Source: Marinospirillum sp031581385 (GTDB lineage: Bacteria; Pseudomonadota; Gammaproteobacteria; Pseudomonadales; Halomonadaceae). From it: 64,000 nt of DNA. The stretch spans positions 2,666,001-2,730,000 of the forward strand of contig NZ_CP085242.1 in assembly GCF_044810985.1 (NCBI RefSeq). Direction: 5' to 3'. The notes beneath the pieces are model-generated. The model saw nothing but the letters and a program-made list of their open reading frames with translations. It had not been told where the DNA came from and did not search any database. A program made the translations under genes and the position numbers. Positions 41,751 through 49,772 of the stretch are shown here, piece after piece. Each line of letters opens with the position of its first letter. Position 1 is the stretch's first letter.

Positions 41751-42211
41751 TGGGGCTCATCCGGGTCCGGCAGTAGAATCTCACCCTGACTAACCTTGTC
41801 ATCCAGGTGTTGAAAGAAGCCTGACAGGGCCGATTTCAGGGTGGCAATCTCGGGTGGCCTGGATTGCTGATAAACAGGTTCTTCTTCCAATTGGCGAAGA
41901 CGGCGCTGGGAAAGGTTCTGCTTGAGGAGAACCTCGGTAGAGGTGCCCTTGAGCATCTTCAACAGACAGGCCAGGGCTTCCAGGCTGACATCCTGCAGCA
42001 GGCTCTGGCGCTCTCTGGCCGGCAGTTGCAGGAGGCTGCTGAGTTGGCGCTGATAATAGCTGCCCAGCAGGGTATAGCTTTCCTGGCCGGGCTTTTCCAG
42101 AAGCTCATCCATCTCGGCCAGAAGCATTAAGCCATCATGCAGGCTGATTTCCAGACTGAGAAACTGATCCTCAAGGGCCAGTTTCTGGTTGCTCAGGGTC
42201 ACTTCAAGCAT
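41744..42211 (-). CDS. FliG-like helical protein B (155 aa) of an uncharacterised pair
   Basis: 155 residues, all helical, no signal peptide. Residues ~60-105 (LQLPARERQSLLQDVSLEALAC and LKGTSTEVLLKQNLSQRRLRQ) resemble the C-terminal armadillo-like repeat of the flagellar switch protein FliG, where LALALKGASEE..ILSNMSxRAAEML is conserved. The charged loop and the NLSQRR turn are the best match. Start overlaps the stop of the upstream FliG-like gene by 8 bases, implying coupled translation and probably a complex. No flagellar genes occur in the window. The similarity is by eye and could be convergent helical repeats. Confidence 0.6.
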   Translation of the reverse strand: MLEVTLSNQKLALEDQFLSLEISLHDGLMLLAEMDELLEKPGQESYTLLGSYYQRQLSSLLQLPARERQSLLQDVSLEALACLLKMLKGTSTEVLLKQNLSQRRLRQLEEEPVYQQSRPPEIATLKSALSGFFQHLDDKVSQGEILLPDPDEPHY

Positions 42212-42962
42212 GGGTTTTGCTCCTGCTGCTGGCGTCCCGCAGACGCTTTAATTCCTTGCTGACCAAGGCCATCAGTTCACGCACTTCCTGCTCATCAAGT
42301 TTTGCCGGACTGGTTTTTGCTGTTTCCGGCAGCAGCTCGGGCTGGATTACCTGTTTGCACCGGGATTCAATTTCGGGAGTATCCAGTTGCCGCGAAACCT
42401 GCAGTAGTCGGGTCTGGGCTGCGGCGGGCAGTTTGTCGAGCAACTGGGCCAGGGCGGGTTTGGGAAGCTGCCCCAGACGTTGCAGGTATTCGCGTGCCTT
42501 GTGATTGATGCCGACATAAACCCCTTGCCTGGCCAGGGGTTGCTCCAGGGCAGCCAGGGCCGGTATCACCTGATGTAGCGGTGTCGGCCCCTTTTGTGCC
42601 AGTTCGTCGGAGAGCTGTTCTGCTGCACGACGTGAAAGCTGGGCGAAGATTTTTTCACTGATGCCGGGGCGCTCTGCTCTCAGAAAGCGCACCAACGCAG
42701 CCAGCTGTGGCTTGGGGTAGGCCTTGAGTACTTCCTGAAGCTGGATTTTCTCCAGAGAGGACAAGGCATCGGCCAGAGGCTGTAATTTAACCAGCTGCTT
42801 TCTGTTCTTGTCGGCTTCCGGCCGGGCATTCTGTAGATAGCCTGCCAGGCGTTCAGCCAGAATGTTTCTTAGCTCGGCGGCCTGTTTCCAGCTTAATTGC
42901 GCGCTACAGGGGCCCAGCTGTAAATTCAGCTGATCAGGTGTACTGGTTAAATTCGGCTTCAT
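42204..42962 (-). CDS. FliG-like helical-repeat protein A (252 aa) of an uncharacterised pair
   Basis: 252 residues from the ATG at 42962, preceded by AAGGAAAAT; in-frame upstream codons are unlikely. The central part reads like FliG middle/C-domains: LQEVLKAYPKPQLAALVRFL, then SEKIFAQLSRRAAEQLSDEL and AQKGPTPLHQVIPAL, against the FliG consensus EKIFxNLSxRAAEMLxEDLExxGPVRL. A second short repeat LPKPALAQLLDKLPAAAQTRLLQ follows near 180. FliG forms the torque ring of the flagellum by domain-swapped stacking; here no motor gene is nearby. N-terminal ~20 residues are unstructured, and the C-terminus ends in a basic Arg-rich tail. A new scaffold-type complex with the 155-aa partner is possible. 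Confidence 0.62.
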   Translation of the reverse strand: MKPNLTSTPDQLNLQLGPCSAQLSWKQAAELRNILAERLAGYLQNARPEADKNRKQLVKLQPLADALSSLEKIQLQEVLKAYPKPQLAALVRFLRAERPGISEKIFAQLSRRAAEQLSDELAQKGPTPLHQVIPALAALEQPLARQGVYVGINHKAREYLQRLGQLPKPALAQLLDKLPAAAQTRLLQVSRQLDTPEIESRCKQVIQPELLPETAKTSPAKLDEQEVRELMALVSKELKRLRDASSRSKTHA

Positions 42963-43117
42963 ATTTTCCTTGTGTACAGAGTGGATGCTCAGGTATTGAC
43001 CCAAGAATAACAGGCTGGTTCACCCTTGGTAAGGTGGAGTTGCGTCTCCGCCTTGGGTAGAATGCACGGTTTACTCTCTTTATTGAATTTTTCCAACTAG
43101 CTGGAGAAGCTAACCCC

Positions 43118-44216
43118 ATGCTGGAAATCAACCCCTTGGTATCCCTGATCAAAGACATGCAAGAACGCACCCGTGTTCTTAGGGGGTATCTTTGACTACG
43201 CTGAAAAGAAAGACCGTCTCGAAGAAGTAACCCGCGAACTGGAGCAGCCGGATGTCTGGAATGAGCCGGATCGTGCCCAGGCTCTGGGCAAGGAGCGCTC
43301 GCAACTGGAAACCATCGTCACCACTCTGGAAGAACTTGAGCAGGGCCTGATCGATACCCTGGATATTCTGGAACTGGCCGCTGCCGAAGACGATGAAAGC
43401 ACCCTGAACGAAGCTGAAGTCGACCTTAAAAGCCTGCAGAAACAGCTGGAAGGCCTGGAATTCCGGCGCATGTTCTCCGGCGAGATGGATGAAAACAACT
43501 GCTTTGTGGACATTCAGGCCGGTTCCGGTGGCACCGAAGCTCAGGACTGGTCGGAAATGCTCTTGCGCATGTATCTGCGCTGGTGTGACCAGCATGATTT
43601 CAAGGCCGAGCTGGTTGAGGTGTCTGCCGGTGATGTGGCGGGCATCAAGTCTGCCACTCTTCAGGTGGAAGGTAGCTATGCCTTTGGCTGGTTGCGCACG
43701 GAAACCGGCGTGCATCGCCTGGTGCGCAAAAGTCCCTTTGATTCCGGGGGGCGACGTCACACTTCCTTTGCCTCAGTGTTTGTTTCCCCTGAGGTGGATG
43801 ACAGCTTTGAAATTGACATCAATCCGGCGGATCTGCGTATTGATGTTTATCGCGCTTCCGGTGCCGGGGGGCAGCACGTCAACCGCACCGAATCGGCGGT
43901 CCGGATCACCCACCTGCCGACGAATACCGTGGTGGCCTGCCAGTCCGGGCGCTCCCAGCACCAGAACAAGGACTTTGCCATGAAGCAGTTGAAGTCCCGT
44001 TTGTATGAGCTGGAAATGCAGAAGCGCAACGCCGAAAAACAAAAGCTGGAAGATTCCAAAGCCGATATTGGCTGGGGCAGCCAGATCCGCTCCTATGTGC
44101 TGGATGACTCGCGCATCAAGGATCTGCGTACCGGCATTGAAAACCGCAATACCCAGGCCGTTCTGGACGGTGATCTGGATAAATTCATTGAAGCCAGTCT
44201 TAAGCAGGGGCTATAG
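43118..44216 (+). CDS. prfB: Peptide chain release factor 2 with programmed +1 frameshift
   Basis: 365 residues after frameshift: the ATG at 43118 opens 25 codons ending in TGA at 43193-43195, then reading shifts +1 to GAC at 43194. The shift site (43181-43196) is the classic AGGGGG Shine-Dalgarno-like element followed by TAT CTT TGA C, as in E. coli. Downstream are the stop-codon-recognition tripeptide SPF (VRKSPFDSGG) and the catalytic GGQ in ASGAGGQHVNRT. RF2 terminates at UGA and UAA; the frameshift is its autoregulation. Coding segments are 43118-43192 and 43194-44216. lysS follows after 2 bases. Confidence 0.97.
43181..43196 (+). other. Programmed +1 frameshift site in prfB
   Basis: An internal SD-like AGGGGG is followed 3 bases later by the slippery CTT TGA C. 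Low RF2 lets the ribosome slip from CUU UGA to UUU GAC and complete the protein. Confidence 0.97.
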
Positions 44217-44218
44217 AA

Positions 44219-45694
44219 ATGAGCGAAGAAGACAACAAGTTGATTGCTGAGCGCCGCGCCAAACTGGCTGCCAGACGTGAAGCCGGTAATGCCTTTCCCA
44301 ACCATCTGCGCCGTGATGCCTATGCAGCGGATTTGCAGCAGGAACTGGGTGACAGGGAAAAGCCCGAACTGGAAACCCTGGATCGCAAGGCTAAAGTGGC
44401 GGGCCGGATTCTGCGTCAGCGTGGCCCTTTTATTGTCATTCAGGATGTCAGTGGTCAGATTCAGCTTTATGTGGACAAAAAGGGTCTGGATGAAGACCAG
44501 AAAGAAGACATCAAGAGCTGGGATCTGGGGGATCTGGTCTATGCCGAAGGCCCGGTGCACAAGTCCGGCAAGGGTGATCTTTATATTCATATCCAGCAGA
44601 GCTGCCTGCTGACCAAAAGCCTGCGCCCCCTGCCGGACAAGTTTCATGGTCTGGCCGATCAGGAGATGCGCTACCGCCAGCGTTATGTGGATCTGATTGT
44701 TAACCCCGAAGCCCGGGATGCCTTTGTGATTCGCTCAAAAGTGATCAGCGGTATTCGTCGTTTTATGGAAGAGCGCGGCTTTATGGAAGTGGAAACTCCC
44801 ATGCTGCAAACCATCCCCGGTGGGGCCACAGCGCGGCCTTTTATTACGCATCACAATGCACTGGATCAGGACATGTACCTGCGCATTGCCCCGGAGCTGT
44901 ATCTCAAGCGTCTGGTGGTGGGTGGCTTTGAACAGGTTTATGAAATCAACCGTAATTTCCGCAACGAAGGCTTGTCGACCCGGCATAACCCGGAATTCAC
45001 CATGCTGGAGTTCTACTGGGCCTATGCCGACTACAATCAGCTGATGGATCTGACCGAAGCCATGCTGCGCAGCCTGGCGGAACAGGTTCTGGGTAAAACC
45101 CAGTTGCACTATCAGGGTGAAGATTATGATTTTGGTCAGCCCTTCCAGCGCCTGACCATGACCCAGGCTATTGCCCAATACGGTGAAGGAATCAGTAAGG
45201 ATCAGCTCAAGACCCGCGAAGGGGTTGCCGAAGTGGCGAAGAGCCTGAAACTGGCGATCAAGGATTCCTGGGGCTGGGGTCGCATTCTGACCGAGATTTT
45301 TGAAGAAGTGGCTGAAGAGCAACTGCGTCAACCAACCTTCATCACCGAGTACCCTGCCGAGGTTTCACCTCTGGCCCGCCGCAACGATGACAAGCCGGAA
45401 GTCACCGACCGCTTTGAATTTTTCGTCGGTGGTCGTGAAATTGCCAATGGCTTTTCCGAGCTGAATGATGCCGAGGATCAGAAAGAGCGCTTCCTGGAGC
45501 AGGTCGCCGAAAAAGAAGCCGGTGATGATGAAGCCATGTTCTATGATGCCGACTATATTCGCGCTCTTGAGTATGGCTTGCCGCCCACAGCCGGTGAAGG
45601 CATCGGTATTGACCGCCTGGTAATGCTCTTTACCAATGCGGCCTCTATCCGGGATGTGCTGCTGTTCCCGGCCATGCGCCCCGAGGTGGATTAA
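44219..45694 (+). CDS. lysS: Lysyl-tRNA synthetase (class II)
   Basis: 491 residues. An N-terminal OB anticodon-binding domain (KVAGRILRQRGPFIVIQDVSG) is followed by the class II catalytic core: motif 1 near RRFMEERGFMEVETPML, motif 2 FEQVYEINRNFRNEG (~250-264; Arg) and motif 3 GEGIGIDRLVMLF near residue 465. It charges tRNA-Lys in the cytoplasm. Start 2 bases after prfB, the widespread prfB-lysS operon. Confidence 0.97.
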   Translation: MSEEDNKLIAERRAKLAARREAGNAFPNHLRRDAYAADLQQELGDREKPELETLDRKAKVAGRILRQRGPFIVIQDVSGQIQLYVDKKGLDEDQKEDIKSWDLGDLVYAEGPVHKSGKGDLYIHIQQSCLLTKSLRPLPDKFHGLADQEMRYRQRYVDLIVNPEARDAFVIRSKVISGIRRFMEERGFMEVETPMLQTIPGGATARPFITHHNALDQDMYLRIAPELYLKRLVVGGFEQVYEINRNFRNEGLSTRHNPEFTMLEFYWAYADYNQLMDLTEAMLRSLAEQVLGKTQLHYQGEDYDFGQPFQRLTMTQAIAQYGEGISKDQLKTREGVAEVAKSLKLAIKDSWGWGRILTEIFEEVAEEQLRQPTFITEYPAEVSPLARRNDDKPEVTDRFEFFVGGREIANGFSELNDAEDQKERFLEQVAEKEAGDDEAMFYDADYIRALEYGLPPTAGEGIGIDRLVMLFTNAASIRDVLLFPAMRPEVD

Positions 45695-45822
45695 TTAGCT
45701 ACTGCGCTCGATTCTGCTGTGTTGCAATTGGCATCAAAATGCTCATTTACTAAATGTAGACTCCGCTTTTTCAGCCAATTGCGCCTTGCAGCTTCCACGC
45801 TCGTAACGCTAATTTGAATATT
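45695..45822. repeat. Intergenic palindrome between convergent lysS and ppx
   Basis: A perfect 9-bp inverted repeat (45724-45732 with 45774-45782) flanks 41 bases, in which poorer complementarity continues (AAAATGC and CTTTT ends, TAC-GTA in the middle). The gap is gene-free and lies between two convergent genes, so it may act as a bidirectional terminator. It looks like a dispersed intergenic palindrome, but only one copy is seen here. Confidence 0.5.
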
Positions 45823-47334
45823 TTAGGAATAGAGGAGTTCGAAGCCCACAGCAGCCTGCCATTTGGCTTCCTGTTCCAGGTCGGTCAAAAGCAGAGGCTG
45901 TTGTTCCAGCCAGCCTTCGGGAAACTGCAGGGTCAGGGTTTCCTTGCTGCTGGAGTTGTTCACCTCCAATTGGAAGTTGGTCAGGGCTGCATCCGGGCGG
46001 CTGTGGTGCAAAAGAACCGCCAGACGCAGAATTCTGGCCAGGCGTTGCAGCTTCAACTGATACTCGGGCGAGAAACTCTTGAATTCACTGGCCGGGAATT
46101 TACGCCGGTGTGAACGAACCAGAACCGCCAGCACGCACTGCTGTTGGCGGGTGAAACCTGCCAGGTCGGCGTAATGCAAAAGGTAGGCACCATGCTTGTG
46201 GTACTGGGTGTGCGCAACACTCAAGCCGATTTCATGCAGTTGCGCCGCCCAGCCCAGTTTGCTTTGCCAACGTGGGTGAGTCAGTCCCCAGGCTGATGCC
46301 ACCTGCTGCAAGGCATACAGGGCGGCCTGGTTGACGAGATCGCTCTGTACCGGATCAGCCTGAAATCGATCCTGCAGGGATTTGATGGTACGCTCACGAA
46401 TGTCCAGATCGGTTCCGGTACCGGCCAGTTCATAAAGAACACCTTCCCGCAGGGCGCCCTCTACATAGTGCATCTCCTGGATCTGTAAAGACTCAAAAAA
46501 TGCTGAAGTGATGGCAAGGCCAGCGGCAATAACTCGGGCCCGGTCGGCTTTCATGCCATAGGCGGTCCAGTTGTCAGCCGATTTGTTTTTAAGCAGCTCT
46601 TTTTCCAGTTCATGCAGATTCTTGGGCGTCAGGGGTACAAACTCCCCTTTGCCAGCCACCAGAGACAGGGTTTTCAGGGTGCCCGAGCTACCCTGGGCCT
46701 GTTGCCAGCCATGGCCGAGAAAGGGCTTCTGGATGTGCAGCAATTCACTCAAGGCGGCCAGACGTGCCTGCTGGTAATTTTTTTCAGTCAGCTTGCCATC
46801 TGAAAAGAAGCGTTGGGTGTAGCTGACGCAGCCCATGTGCAGGCTTTCCAGAAGGTGGGGTTCGTTATCTTCGCCGGCAATGAATTCCGTGCTGCCACCG
46901 CCGATATCCACCACCAGGCGTCGTCCCCCAACCTTGGGAGAGGTGTGTATCACCCCGGCATAAATCAGGCGGGCCTCTTCACGACCGGCAATGACTTCAA
47001 TGGGGATGTTTAAAAGCTCTTGTGCACGCTGAATAAATTCCTGGGCGTTATGGGCGGCCCGCAGGGCATTGGTGCCTACAGCTCTGACCTGGGTGTCATC
47101 CAGCCCCCGCACAAAGGGAGCCATACGCTCCAGACACTCCAGTCCACGCTGTTGTGCTTCTTCACTGAGGTAGCCCTGATCATCCAGACCTGCGGCCAGT
47201 TGTACTTTCTCTCCCAGGCGCTTTAGGAGACTGAGTTCGCCTTTGATTTTGCGGGCCAGAACCAGGTGAAAACTGTTGGAGCCAAGATCCAGGGCTGCTA
47301 AAGTGCAACCATCAGGTAATGAAGCATCTGCCAT
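45823..47334 (-). CDS. ppx: Exopolyphosphatase
   Basis: 503 residues from the ATG at 47334; an upstream TTG extension adds eight residues not typical of the family. The ASKHA core is visible: ALDLGSNSFHLVLA (~14-27), VVDIGGGSTEFI (~147-158) and the Glu of AGREEARLIY (~125). The C-terminal HD-type half contains AAQLHEIGLSVAHTQYHKHGAYL (~363-385). Ppx removes terminal phosphates from polyphosphate; GppA activity on pppGpp is also possible in this family. Convergent with lysS, divergent from trxA. Confidence 0.95.
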   Translation of the reverse strand: MADASLPDGCTLAALDLGSNSFHLVLARKIKGELSLLKRLGEKVQLAAGLDDQGYLSEEAQQRGLECLERMAPFVRGLDDTQVRAVGTNALRAAHNAQEFIQRAQELLNIPIEVIAGREEARLIYAGVIHTSPKVGGRRLVVDIGGGSTEFIAGEDNEPHLLESLHMGCVSYTQRFFSDGKLTEKNYQQARLAALSELLHIQKPFLGHGWQQAQGSSGTLKTLSLVAGKGEFVPLTPKNLHELEKELLKNKSADNWTAYGMKADRARVIAAGLAITSAFFESLQIQEMHYVEGALREGVLYELAGTGTDLDIRERTIKSLQDRFQADPVQSDLVNQAALYALQQVASAWGLTHPRWQSKLGWAAQLHEIGLSVAHTQYHKHGAYLLHYADLAGFTRQQQCVLAVLVRSHRRKFPASEFKSFSPEYQLKLQRLARILRLAVLLHHSRPDAALTNFQLEVNNSSSKETLTLQFPEGWLEQQPLLLTDLEQEAKWQAAVGFELLYS

Positions 47335-47442
47335 AAGGTTAAGTATCCAAAAGACCAAAAAATGTAGGCATGGGAGCCAATAACGATAGCATTAAAAACA
47401 TGAAGATTATATTTCCGCAGGCTTTAGGTGACTCCCAGAGGG

Positions 47443-47451
47443 TGCTATGAT
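47443..47451 (+). promoter_or_regulatory. Extended -10 promoter of trxA
   Basis: TGCTATGAT (TG then TATGAT) lies 42 bases before the trxA ATG; a weak -35 (TTTAGG) is at 47423-47428 with 17-base spacing. Confidence 0.6.
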
Positions 47452-47492
47452 ACCTCTAAACACCTGCTTGAATACCGCTTAGGAGTGAAGAA

Positions 47493-47819
47493 ATGAGTTC
47501 TAATATCGTTAATGTCAGCGATGCCAGTTTTGAGGAAGATGTACTCCAGTCAGATCTCCCCGTACTGGTTGACTACTGGGCTGAGTGGTGTGGCCCTTGT
47601 AAAATGATTGCTCCCGTACTGGAAGAAGTGGCCAGCGAATATGATGGCCGCCTGAAGGTCTGTAAGCTCAATATTGATGAAAATACAGATACCCCGGCGA
47701 AATTCGGTATTCGGGGCATTCCCACCCTGATGGTCTTCAAGGGCGGGAAAACGGAAGCCACCAAAGTGGGTGCGCTGTCCAAGTCACAATTGACCAGCTT
47801 TATTGATGAAACCCTCTAA
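47493..47819 (+). CDS. trxA: Thioredoxin 1
   Basis: 108 residues with the canonical WAEWCGPCK active site (C33, C36), cis-proline in GIRGIPTLMVFK and C-terminal helix LSKSQLTSFIDETL. It is the general cytoplasmic disulfide reductase, supplying electrons to ribonucleotide reductase and repair enzymes. A CnoX and another thioredoxin-like gene elsewhere in the window are paralogous folds with other roles. It lies in the ppx-trxA-rho order typical of this group. Confidence 0.98.
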   Translation: MSSNIVNVSDASFEEDVLQSDLPVLVDYWAEWCGPCKMIAPVLEEVASEYDGRLKVCKLNIDENTDTPAKFGIRGIPTLMVFKGGKTEATKVGALSKSQLTSFIDETL

Positions 47820-47829
47820 AGCCCTCTTC

Positions 47830-47880
47830 AGGCCTGGCTTGCAATTTCTTACATTTAGGACTTGCGCACCAGGCCTTTTC
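47830..47880 (+). terminator. Probable terminator after trxA
   Basis: A perfect 8-bp stem (47830-47837 with 47869-47876) with a 31-base loop followed by TTTTC. The large loop makes it weaker than usual. Confidence 0.5.
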
Positions 47881-48159
47881 TAGGGCAAGATAACTTAGCT
47901 TCGCGCCGCTCCACAATCCTTGCGCTCTAGCTAACTAAGCAAGTTCATCAAATACCCGGCCTGCCCCGAGACTCTGAGTCAACAAGCGCTTTTTGGTCGT
48001 TTAAGCCCAGTTTGCCGTTTGTTCGGCACTTGTTGCCTGAATGCTGCCTTGCAACTGAAAGACTCAATTTCAAATTTACCTTGCGAGCAAGACCGGTATT
48101 AATTATCCACTCCGTTTAACGGAATTATTACTCCTGGCAAGATCACCAATACAAAACCC
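47881..48159 (+). promoter_or_regulatory. Long leader of the rho gene
   Basis: This 279-base gap holds no gene. By eye it is richer in C than G on the mRNA strand (for example AATACCCGGCCTGCCCC), which suits Rho-binding (rut) sequence. A perfect short palindrome TCCGTT-T-AACGGA lies at 48111-48123. E. coli rho is autoregulated through Rho-dependent termination in its leader, so the same is inferred here. No obvious leader peptide. Confidence 0.5.
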
Positions 48160-49419
48160 ATGAATCTGACCGAACTTAAGCAGAAATCCGTCCCCGAGTT
48201 AATGGAAATCGCCAACGAAATGGGCATAGAACATGTTGCCCGTTCTCGTAAACAAGACATCATCTTTGCTGTTTTGAAACGCCACGCCAAAAGTGGTGAA
48301 GACATCTACGGCGATGGTGTTCTGGAAATACTTCAAGATGGTTTTGGGTTTCTGCGCTCGGCAGATTCCTCTTACCTGGCCGGGCCTGATGATATTTACG
48401 TTTCCCCCAGCCAGATACGCCGTTTTAACCTGCGTAAAGGGGATAGTATTTCCGGCAAGATACGCCCACCCAAAGACGGGGAACGCTATTTTGCCCTCCT
48501 CAAAGTTGACTCCATTAACTTTGATCGCCCTGATAACGCCAAACACAAAATCCTCTTTGAAAACCTCACTCCACTTTTTCCCGATGACCGCCTGGTGATG
48601 GAGGTCGGCAACGGTTCCAGCGAAGACCTCACCGCTCGCATCATTGACCTGGTTTCCCCGATTGGTAAAGGGCAGCGTGGCCTCATTGTCTCCCCGCCCA
48701 AGGCCGGTAAAACCCTGATGCTGCAAAATGTTGCTAACTCCATCAAGCGCAACAACCCTGAGTGTCACCTGATCGTGCTGCTGATTGATGAGCGCCCGGA
48801 AGAAGTGACTGAAATGCAGCGCACCGTACGCGGTGAAGTGGTTGCCTCCACCTTTGATGAGCCACCGGCACGTCACGTTCAGGTGGCGGAAATGGTCATC
48901 GAAAAGGCCAAGCGCCTGGTTGAACACAAACTGGATGTGGTGATTCTCCTGGATTCCATCACCCGCCTGGCACGCGCCTACAATACCGTGGTGCCCAGCT
49001 CCGGTAAGGTACTGACCGGTGGTGTCGATGCCCATGCCCTGGAAAAACCCAAACGCTTCTTTGGTGCGGCGCGTAATATCGAAGAAGGCGGCAGCCTGAC
49101 CATCATGGCGACCGCTCTGGTGGACACCGGCTCGAAAATGGATGAAGTCATCTATGAAGAGTTCAAGGGCACCGGCAACATGGAAGTGCACCTGGATCGC
49201 AAAGTGGCTGAAAAACGCGTCTACCCGGCAATCAACATCCGTCGCTCCGGCACCCGTCGTGAAGACCTGCTGGCCACAGAAGAAGAACTCCAGCGTATGT
49301 GGATTCTGCGCAAGCTGCTCAACCCCATGGAAGATGTGGCTGCCACAGAATTCCTGATTGATCGCTTGAAAGATACCAAGACGAATATGGAGTTTTTTGA
49401 GGCCATGAAACGCAAGTAG
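48160..49419 (+). CDS. rho: Transcription termination factor Rho
   Basis: 419 residues, the standard length. N-terminal helix bundle MNLTELKQKSVPELMEIA, cold-shock-like RNA domain with DGFGFLRSADSSYLAGPDD (~60-78), Walker A in VSPPKAGKTLMLQ (~175-187), Walker B VVILLDSITRLARAYN (~260-275), Q-loop VPSSGKVLTGGVDAHAL and R-loop GSLTIMATALVDTGSKMDE. Hexameric RNA helicase that ends untranslated transcripts. It has its own hairpin terminator downstream of the repeat array at 49.7 kb. Confidence 0.98.
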   Translation: MNLTELKQKSVPELMEIANEMGIEHVARSRKQDIIFAVLKRHAKSGEDIYGDGVLEILQDGFGFLRSADSSYLAGPDDIYVSPSQIRRFNLRKGDSISGKIRPPKDGERYFALLKVDSINFDRPDNAKHKILFENLTPLFPDDRLVMEVGNGSSEDLTARIIDLVSPIGKGQRGLIVSPPKAGKTLMLQNVANSIKRNNPECHLIVLLIDERPEEVTEMQRTVRGEVVASTFDEPPARHVQVAEMVIEKAKRLVEHKLDVVILLDSITRLARAYNTVVPSSGKVLTGGVDAHALEKPKRFFGAARNIEEGGSLTIMATALVDTGSKMDEVIYEEFKGTGNMEVHLDRKVAEKRVYPAINIRRSGTRREDLLATEEELQRMWILRKLLNPMEDVAATEFLIDRLKDTKTNMEFFEAMKRK

Positions 49420-49431
49420 GATCTAGTGGCG

Positions 49432-49716
49432 CAGGTTTTGGGAGCGCAGTCCTGTGGGAGCGCATTCCATGCGCGATAACCATCGCCCGCGGAGCGGCCT
49501 CCCACATAGAAGATTGCAGCCAGAGTAAGAGCACAGGTTGTGGGAGCGCAGTCCTGTGGGAGCGCAGTCCCTGCGCGATAATCATCGCCCGCGGAGCGGC
49601 CTCCCACATAGAAGATTATAGCCAGAGTAAGAGCACAGGTTGTGGGAGTGCAGCCCTGTGGGAGCGCAGTCCCTGCGCGATAATCATCGCCCGCGGAGCG
49701 GTCTCCCACACCCGCA
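49432..49716. repeat. Three tandem 102-bp REP-like repeats downstream of rho
   Basis: Three near-identical units with an exact period of 102 bp begin at 49432, 49534 and 49636; the third is cut short after its inverted arm. Each unit contains GTGGGAGCG arms facing a CTCCCAC end around a core CGCGATAATCATCGCCCGCGG, so each can fold into a hairpin. The shape recalls Pseudomonas-type REP elements. Copies differ by a few substitutions and the first is the most divergent. No transposase lies next to them; RAYT proteins that move REPs would be elsewhere. Confidence 0.85.
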
Positions 49717-49722
49717 GGAATC

Positions 49723-49749
49723 AAGGCAAGCCCCAGGGCTTGCCTTTTG
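49723..49749 (+). terminator. Terminator between the repeat array and ubiD
   Basis: A perfect 10-bp hairpin (49723-49732 with 49737-49746, 4-base loop) runs into T residues just before the ubiD leader. It ends transcription from rho and the repeats. Confidence 0.9.
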
Positions 49750-49772
49750 CACATTAAGAGGCTTTAAATCCC

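Noticed and set aside
48199..49191. A 330-codon open frame on the minus strand
   Set aside because: It lies opposite rho, a certain gene; the predicted product is rich in His/Phe/Gly typical of antisense reading.
49432..49716. Possible CRISPR array
   Set aside because: The units are contiguous 102-bp repeats without unique spacers and no cas genes are near.
49221..49754. A minus-strand frame encoding a repeated peptide across the 102-bp units
   Set aside because: The repeated peptide is just the DNA repeat translated (102 is divisible by 3). There is no ribosome site, and part of it overlaps rho antisense.
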